Positions 59,415-64,000 of a stretch of DNA of 64,000 nucleotides are shown here, one piece after another; the first letter of the stretch is position 1, and each line of letters begins with the position of its first letter. The position numbers and the translations under genes are program-made. This stretch comes from SZUA-584 sp040768905 (lineage in GTDB: Bacteria > Bacillota > Clostridia > Christensenellales > SZUA-584), in the NCBI GenBank assembly GCA_040768905.1, contig JAXGMA010000001.1:1922001-1986000 (forward strand). The letters run 5' to 3'. Below the pieces are notes generated by a model that was not told where the DNA came from, did no database searches, and saw nothing but the letters and a program-made list of their open reading frames with translations.

Positions 59415-59663
59415 TCAATCAATGTTAACCATCTTGGCACTGACGCTTTCCATATTATTGAGTGCCTCTTCCAGCTTGTTTATTTCTTCCTTATCACCAC
59501 TTAGCTGTAATATCAGCACGCCTTCTTCAGAGCAGACATTCTCTGTTTCGTGTAGCCCCAGCCTAACTTTTATTGAGCAGCCAAACTTTGAAAGCGTTTC
59601 TAGAACAGCAGGTGATTGATCCCGGCGTTTACCAATCTTGACAATCATGATATTGCATTCCAT
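59415..59663 (-). CDS. Small ACT-fold protein, TM1266-like, inserted in the prophage
   Basis: The 82-residue protein (or 77 from the second Met) has a ferredoxin/ACT-like pattern with IGKRRDQSPAVLETLSKFGC at the start, VRLGLHETENVCSEEGVLIL in the middle and GDKEEINKLEEALNNMESVS at the end. 'R.GLHE......GLIILQL.GD..EI..LE..L' is the pattern of the TM1266 family, often found with iron-only hydrogenase genes and thought to be regulatory. It is not a phage structural protein. It has a good ribosome-binding site and its own terminator, so it is an extra gene between head-tail genes. Confidence 0.6.
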   Translation of the reverse strand: MECNIMIVKIGKRRDQSPAVLETLSKFGCSIKVRLGLHETENVCSEEGVLILQLSGDKEEINKLEEALNNMESVSAKMVNID

Positions 59664-59714
59664 CCCACAACATCTCCTTTTTAAAAGATAATATCATAAT
59701 CACCAAATAACTGC

Positions 59715-60095
59715 TTATCTTTTTACAATACTCCTTAGTTTATTCTCAAATCCCGGCACCACCCTGTCATGGGCCGGGCGGATATGCGGTTTGCCGGAGA
59801 CTCTGCCGCCGCCGCGTTTGGCATGACCGTACTCGAGCAGATGGGCAAGGTAATACCGTTTTGGGTTGCACACCAGTTTCGCGTAGCCTTCCCTTGAGCG
59901 CACGCGTTCGCCAAGCTTTCTTGCTGTCCAGCCTTTGGCATATTTGCCGCTGCGTTTGGGCGCTGAGCTTCGTATCTCCTGCACCAGTTCTGCAGCGGAA
60001 TCATCAACGATACCGGGAATCGCGGTTTCAACCTCAGCGGTGTATTGCTGCACAGCAGACACGATTGCGCCTGCAAGTTCGTTTACGTTTGTCAT
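59715..60095 (-). CDS. HK97 gp10-type head-tail protein
   Basis: The 126-residue protein (start ATG 60093-60095 behind GGGAGG) has the HK97_gp10/tail-component pattern: LVQEIRSSAPKRSGKYAKGW early, then YYLAHLLEYGHAKRGGGRVS and KPHIRPAHDRVVPGFENKLR. The 'LE.GHA...G..V...PH' wording is strongly typical. It overlaps the preceding gene by four bases (ATGA). It takes part in joining tail to head. Confidence 0.88.
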   Translation of the reverse strand: MTNVNELAGAIVSAVQQYTAEVETAIPGIVDDSAAELVQEIRSSAPKRSGKYAKGWTARKLGERVRSREGYAKLVCNPKRYYLAHLLEYGHAKRGGGRVSGKPHIRPAHDRVVPGFENKLRSIVKR

Positions 60096-60418
60096 TTCAA
60101 GACCTCCCTGCACATAAGCACGAGGATGCGGCATCTTTCATGATGATTGATGACAGAGATGATTTCAAACACTCTGTCGTTGAAAATGATGCGCATGTCA
60201 GTTGACACGCCCGGTCTATACCGCATGATAACTTTGACAGTCACATCCGTATTCGTTTGGCGCGCTGCGAAGTATTCTCTGCCCGACAGCGGCTCAACGC
60301 TTGCCCAGACTGTTGCGATGTCGGCCCATGTTTCTTTCTGCTGTTTGAGCACATCCGTTGTTATGTGTTTTTTCTGTATGGTCACTCTGTGCCGGAGATG
60401 TCCGATTTTCATCACCAT
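60092..60418 (-). CDS. Head-tail adaptor (head closure) protein
   Basis: The 108-residue protein matches the SPP1 gp16/Phage_H_T_join pattern: GHLRHRVTIQKKHITTDVLK, ETWADIATVWASVEPLSGRE, FAARQTNTDVTVKVIMRYRP and RIIFNDRVFEIISVINHHER. It closes the portal after packaging. It overlaps its neighbours slightly on both sides. Confidence 0.88.
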   Translation of the reverse strand: MVMKIGHLRHRVTIQKKHITTDVLKQQKETWADIATVWASVEPLSGREYFAARQTNTDVTVKVIMRYRPGVSTDMRIIFNDRVFEIISVINHHERCRILVLMCREVLK

Positions 60419-60681
60419 GCATCCCTTCTGTAAGCGAACAATATGCCGCGGAGCGTTCTCATGAGCGTGACGATATCAAGGCTTTCTCTCTGCTCGTACA
60501 TCTGAGCGACGGCAAAGCAGATCGCCTGTTTGACCGTTTCGGGCACATCGTCTTCTAAAGGATATCGGAGGATACCACACACGATATCCTCCGCTGCCGC
60601 TATCAGGCTCTCCAGCAGGGCATCTTCATCACCCGACTCGACGCGTATCCATTGTTTTGTTTTTTCAAGTGTGACAACCAA
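60412..60681 (-). CDS. Head-tail connector protein (gp6-like)
   Basis: The 89-residue protein starts at a TTG (60681) nine bases after AGGAGG. The helical sequence LEKTKQWIRVESGDEDALLE, SLIAAAEDIVCGILRYPLED and ETVKQAICFAVAQMYEQRES is the standard gp6/YqbG-type connector, which sits under the portal. It overlaps the following head-closure gene by seven bases. Confidence 0.88.
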   Translation of the reverse strand: MVVTLEKTKQWIRVESGDEDALLESLIAAAEDIVCGILRYPLEDDVPETVKQAICFAVAQMYEQRESLDIVTLMRTLRGILFAYRRDAW

Positions 60682-60695
60682 TGCCCGTGCCCTCC

Positions 60696-60917
60696 TTATT
60701 CAGCTGCCATCAGGCCGGCCGTCTTGAGCTTTAAAAGCAGTGCGTTGAAATCAGCAACCAGGCCTGCGACCTCCGAAGCTGTGCTGTCTGCCTGAAACAC
60801 TGCCGGTGTAAAAGCCTCCGGCAGTCCTGTCACCTGCCCGCCCTCTGTAATCTCGAGGGTGCCGCCGATGACCGTTTTCTCTCCGCCTTGCTCCGTATAG
60901 TTTTTCACATTGCTCAT
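60696..60917 (-). CDS. Head fibre protein
   Basis: The 73-residue protein (NYTEQGGEKTVIGGTLEITE, then VFQADSTASEVAGLVADFNA and LLLKLKTAGLM) matches the Phage_fiber_2 family, small decoration proteins of the capsid first described as phi29-like head fibres. It lies directly after the major capsid gene (7-base gap). Confidence 0.85.
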   Translation of the reverse strand: MSNVKNYTEQGGEKTVIGGTLEITEGGQVTGLPEAFTPAVFQADSTASEVAGLVADFNALLLKLKTAGLMAAE

Positions 60918-60924
60918 CTTACAC

Positions 60925-62106
60925 CTACGCTTTCATTTGCAGGACCTTAATGGCTTCTGGTAATGTGAGCTTACCATCCACGCGCTGTGTGGCACGGAAA
61001 CCCACCTGGCCCGTTGCAGCGAAGAGCTCGTTTAATCTCTGGAAGCTTCTGCCCTGCCGATCCGCGATCCAGTAATACTTGAAGTCGCCGAACGCAATGA
61101 CCTTTGCAGACGGCTCTATCGTCGGCACAAACCCTGACGTACGAACCGGCCTGTTGAGTATGGTGTCGGGCTGTCCGGCCTGCACGGACGGCTGCCAGAG
61201 GTATTGCCCGGAACCGTCCTTGAGCTTGCGTATCGCTTTGATGGTCGTATCGTTGGTGATGAAGATGGCGTTCCTGCGGTACGGCTCCCTTAAGGAATGG
61301 TACAGGTCGATGAGCTCGTCCATGACAATAGCTGTACCCGCTGTGGTGACGCCGACCTCAGCGCTGCCGAATGAGCCTGTGGGTTTGCCCGTGCCGTTGC
61401 CCACCACAAACGCTTCCTCCTCGGCACGGCCGATTCTGCGCGCGAACTCTTTGGCAATGTAGCTTTCCAGATTGAACACAGAGTCGTTGAGCAGCTCTTC
61501 GCTGACCTTGATCATCGTGGTGAGCTTGTGCGCGCCCAGCGTGACCATGTCAAACACATCGTCGCTCTCGTGCATGGCCCCCTGCTCGTCCGTCCAGTCG
61601 GCTGTGCCTTTTGATGCCACGACGGGTATCTTTTTGTCACCGAACGATGTGGTGATGACGTTACAGACCTGCCGCATGAGGTTCTCTTCCTCAAGGCTTT
61701 CAATCAGCGTACGTTCGAACTCATCAGGCACAAGGTGGCCGCCTTCAGCGTCTTCGCCGATACGCAGCGCGTTCTGGACATCGAAGCTGTATTTGTTGCG
61801 CAGCGCTTTCCAGAAAGCCTTCTTGTACTCCGCGGAGGCACGGCCGGACTTCTCTTCTTCTGGTTTCGCAGGAGCGTTTTTAATCGGCATGCTGACCGGC
61901 TTTGACATCTCAAGGTCCAGCGCAGCCTGGCGCTCAAGCCGCTCGATCTCTTTGCCGAGGCTGATGACGTCGGCTTCCATCTTCTCATACGCGGCGTTGT
62001 CCTCTGCGGATATGAGCCCCTTTTCATCTCTTTTGGCATCTAAAAAAGCCTTGGTGTCTTCCCAAAGCTTGGCGCGTTTCTCACGCAGTTCTAATATGGC
62101 TGACAT
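60925..62106 (-). CDS. Major capsid protein (HK97 fold)
   Basis: The 393-residue precursor has an N-terminal helical scaffold (LELREKRAKLWEDTKAFLDA to about residue 100) that the protease should remove. The HK97-type shell follows with GGHLVPDEFERTLIESLEEE, TMIKVSEELLNDSVFNLESY, EAFVVGNGTGKPTGSFG and FVPTIEPSAKVIAFGDFKYY. Several hundred copies form the head. Preceded by the ClpP-like protease gene, the usual order. Confidence 0.95.
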   Translation of the reverse strand: MSAILELREKRAKLWEDTKAFLDAKRDEKGLISAEDNAAYEKMEADVISLGKEIERLERQAALDLEMSKPVSMPIKNAPAKPEEEKSGRASAEYKKAFWKALRNKYSFDVQNALRIGEDAEGGHLVPDEFERTLIESLEEENLMRQVCNVITTSFGDKKIPVVASKGTADWTDEQGAMHESDDVFDMVTLGAHKLTTMIKVSEELLNDSVFNLESYIAKEFARRIGRAEEEAFVVGNGTGKPTGSFGSAEVGVTTAGTAIVMDELIDLYHSLREPYRRNAIFITNDTTIKAIRKLKDGSGQYLWQPSVQAGQPDTILNRPVRTSGFVPTIEPSAKVIAFGDFKYYWIADRQGRSFQRLNELFAATGQVGFRATQRVDGKLTLPEAIKVLQMKA

Positions 62107-62168
62107 TGTATAAACCCCTTCCTTTTAATTAAAAAAACCGCGTATTGCGGTTCAGTGTTTTTGGTTTG

Positions 62169-62849
62169 TTATTTGAGTTGCGCTAACCTGTCGAGCAGCT
62201 GGTCTGCCGGTATACCATCCGGCTTGGATGGATAGGCGCTTTTGAGCTTATTGACCACGCTCAGCACCAACGCTCTGCTGTCAAACGCATAGTCCGTTTT
62301 TGTTTCCTTCTCCTCCTTATACAGCAAACCGTCGCAGAAGCCCCACGATATGGCTTTCTTTGCGCTCAGCCATGTTTCGTTGGTCATGAACTGTGCGAGC
62401 TTGGCGCGCTGCGCACCGGTCTTGAGCTCATATGCATTGAGAATGGCTTCTTTGACTTCCTTGAGCATATCGATGCAGGCGGCAAGGTCGGCTTCGTTGC
62501 CAAAAACAAGACTCATGGGATCGTGCAGCATGAGCATCCCCGCCGGGCTGATGAGCACGTCATCACCGCCCATGGCGACAACAGACGCGGCGCTGGCGGC
62601 AAGGCTGTCAATCTTGACCGTGACCTTGCCTTTATGCTCTTTGAGCATGTTGTAGATCTGCACAGCTGCGAACACATCGCCGCCTGGCGAATTCAGCCAC
62701 ACTGTGATGTCACCGGTATGCATCTGCAATTCCTGTTTAAACTGTTTGGGCGTGATCTCATCGCCGAACCACGAGTATTCCGCGATGACGCCATCGATGC
62801 GCAGCGTGTTATCATCTGCCGTGTCCCACACCCAGAATTTTTTGTTCAT
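62169..62849 (-). CDS. ClpP-like prohead protease
   Basis: The 226-residue protein is a ClpP-type serine peptidase: VWLNSPGGDVFAAVQIYNML, the active-site Ser in KIDSLAASAASVVAMGGDDV (about residue 87) and the His in ISPAGMLMLHDPMSLV (about 109). It trims the capsid scaffold during head maturation. Its start overlaps the portal stop (ATGA). Confidence 0.93.
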   Translation of the reverse strand: MNKKFWVWDTADDNTLRIDGVIAEYSWFGDEITPKQFKQELQMHTGDITVWLNSPGGDVFAAVQIYNMLKEHKGKVTVKIDSLAASAASVVAMGGDDVLISPAGMLMLHDPMSLVFGNEADLAACIDMLKEVKEAILNAYELKTGAQRAKLAQFMTNETWLSAKKAISWGFCDGLLYKEEKETKTDYAFDSRALVLSVVNKLKSAYPSKPDGIPADQLLDRLAQLK

Positions 62850-64000
62850 GCGTTGTTTCCTCCTTCCTTTGTTTTTACATACGCACCTATGTCTTTGAGT
62901 TTGAGCATATTACCATTGACCATGTAGATATCACCGCCTTCTGCTGATGGAATCGCGTTCAGATTTTCAAGTGCTCTGACATCGTTGGGTGACAAAAAGC
63001 CATTTTGAATACCTACGGCATACCCATTCATCCGACTCTGGTAGTCGCCTCTGAGCAACCCTTCAACCACAAAGCTGGCAAAATATTCTTTCTTCTCTTT
63101 TCCTGAAAACATTGCCTTGGTTAACGCCTGTTCCCATCGCACCAGCCATGGGCGTATTGTATGAACCACAAAACTGATGCTCTGCGATTCAATATTGCTA
63201 AAGGTGGCTCTGTCGAGGCTTGCTACCAAATGCGGGGGTACCCGGAATATGCGGCATATCTCCTCTGTCTGAAATTTGCGTGTCTCCAAAAACTGGGCCT
63301 GCTCGGGCGGTATGCCGATGCTTTTGAACGACATGCCCTCTTCTAAAACTGCAATGCGGTGGGCATTTCCGCTGCCCTGATACACCGCGTTCCAGCTGTC
63401 ACGCACCCTTGCCGGATCTTTGACAACGCCCGGATGTTCAAGCACGCCGCCGGGGTTGGCGCCGTTGGCGAAAAACTTGGCACCATATTCTTCAGTCGCG
63501 ATGGCCATACCGATGGCGTTCTTGGCCATGGCTATTGGAGAGTAGCCAATAAGGCCGTCGAACCCCAGGCCCGGTATATGGAGCACCTCATCGCCGCGCA
63601 GCGGGTATTGCTCACCGTCTTTGTTGTAGAGGTAGAATATCTCGCCTTTTTCTGTCCGGCTGACCGTCATCTTGTCCGGGAGCAGCGGGTACAGCGCCAG
63701 CACTTTGCCTCTGCCGTCCCTGATGATCTGCGCGTACGCGTTGCCCCACAAAAGAAGATGCCCCATCAGTGTTTCCCTGAACACAAATGAGGTCATCTCC
63801 GGATTGGGCTCGCTATGCAGAAGGTAGTACAGCGGATGGTCGGTGGCTTTTTCTTTGCCGTTGTCTGTATACCGGTATGTATGCAGCGGCAATGACGCGA
63901 TGGTTTCAGCCAGTATTCTCACGCAGGCGTACACGGCTGTGGTCTGCATCGCTGTGCGCTCATTGACCACCTTGCCGCTCGGTGTGCTCCCAAAGAAGAA
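62846..64000 (-). CDS. Phage portal protein, cut by the window edge
   Basis: The visible 384 residues belong to an HK97-type portal: RTAMQTTAVYACVRILAETI, HPLYYLLHSEPNPEMTSFVF, GLGFDGLIGYSPIAMAKNAI and RVPPHLVASLDRATFSNIES. The frame is open through the right edge (FFFGSTPSGKVV just upstream of the GTG at 63970), so the true start lies beyond 64000. The portal is the dodecameric ring through which DNA enters the head. Terminase and early genes should follow to the right. Confidence 0.93.
   Translation of the reverse strand, partial: FFFGSTPSGKVVNERTAMQTTAVYACVRILAETIASLPLHTYRYTDNGKEKATDHPLYYLLHSEPNPEMTSFVFRETLMGHLLLWGNAYAQIIRDGRGKVLALYPLLPDKMTVSRTEKGEIFYLYNKDGEQYPLRGDEVLHIPGLGFDGLIGYSPIAMAKNAIGMAIATEEYGAKFFANGANPGGVLEHPGVVKDPARVRDSWNAVYQGSGNAHRIAVLEEGMSFKSIGIPPEQAQFLETRKFQTEEICRIFRVPPHLVASLDRATFSNIESQSISFVVHTIRPWLVRWEQALTKAMFSGKEKKEYFASFVVEGLLRGDYQSRMNGYAVGIQNGFLSPNDVRALENLNAIPSAEGGDIYMVNGNMLKLKDIGAYVKTKEGGNNA

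Noticed and set aside
1..64000. CRISPR array
   Set aside because: No regularly spaced direct repeats of 25-40 bases were seen. The only tandem arrays are the 11-base operator repeats and the coding repeats in the tape measure gene.

Overview
The window looks like part of a chromosome from an anaerobic, low-to-mid GC Firmicute of the Clostridia type. The basis is strong AGGAGG ribosome-binding sites, sigma-A promoters, a CCA-encoding tRNA-Ala, IS200, IS256 and IS3 elements, a FadR-type GntR regulator and a Gram-positive HK97-type siphoprophage. The species cannot be named from the sequence. Layout: (1) 1-12.2 kb is an insertion-sequence graveyard. It holds truncated IS256, IS3, IS481 and IS200 elements, two fragments of RHS-repeat proteins, a serine-recombinase tail, a broken EAL-HDOD gene, a tRNA-Ala and the 3' fragment of a tRNA-Thr. 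The one intact functional island here is a three-gene TrpXYZ-type ABC transporter (5.4-8.1 kb). (2) 12.8-22.7 kb is a minus-strand inositol block: iolD, iolE, iolB, then a CoA-acylating aldehyde dehydrogenase, a CoA-transferase-like protein, an HMG-CoA-lyase-like enzyme and a split transketolase (two genes). (3) 23.1-29.1 kb is an MFS transporter and a GC-richer four-gene 2-oxoacid (acetoin/pyruvate-type) dehydrogenase complex. (4) 29.5-30.5 kb is a dead IS6/IS240-like transposase. (5) 30.5-45.8 kb is a long minus-strand operon behind one excellent promoter with a FadR-type operator. It encodes three Gfo/Idh/MocA dehydrogenases, three zinc alcohol dehydrogenases (one like scyllo-inosose 3-dehydrogenase), a ribose/inositol-type ABC importer, an atypical M24 protein, a racemase-like protein, a GntR regulator and a second split transketolase. 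(6) 46.3 kb to the right edge is a prophage. Its integrase and lysis genes are followed (toward the right) by tail, head, protease and portal genes, with three extra 'moron' units inserted among the structural genes. How the genes may work together: the upper iol pathway from cyclitol to 5-dehydro-2-deoxygluconate is present (dehydrogenases, IolE, IolD, IolB). The standard lower pathway (IolC kinase, IolJ aldolase, IolA) is absent from the window, and two split transketolases stand in its place. 5-Dehydro-2-deoxygluconate has the terminal ketol that transketolases cleave. Removing its two-carbon unit would leave malate semialdehyde. The adjacent acylating aldehyde dehydrogenase, CoA-transferase-like protein and HMG-CoA-lyase-like enzyme could take that through malyl-CoA to acetyl-CoA and glyoxylate. 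This phosphorylation-independent, transketolase-based lower inositol pathway is an inference from gene content and chemistry, and is the most interesting candidate system in the window.
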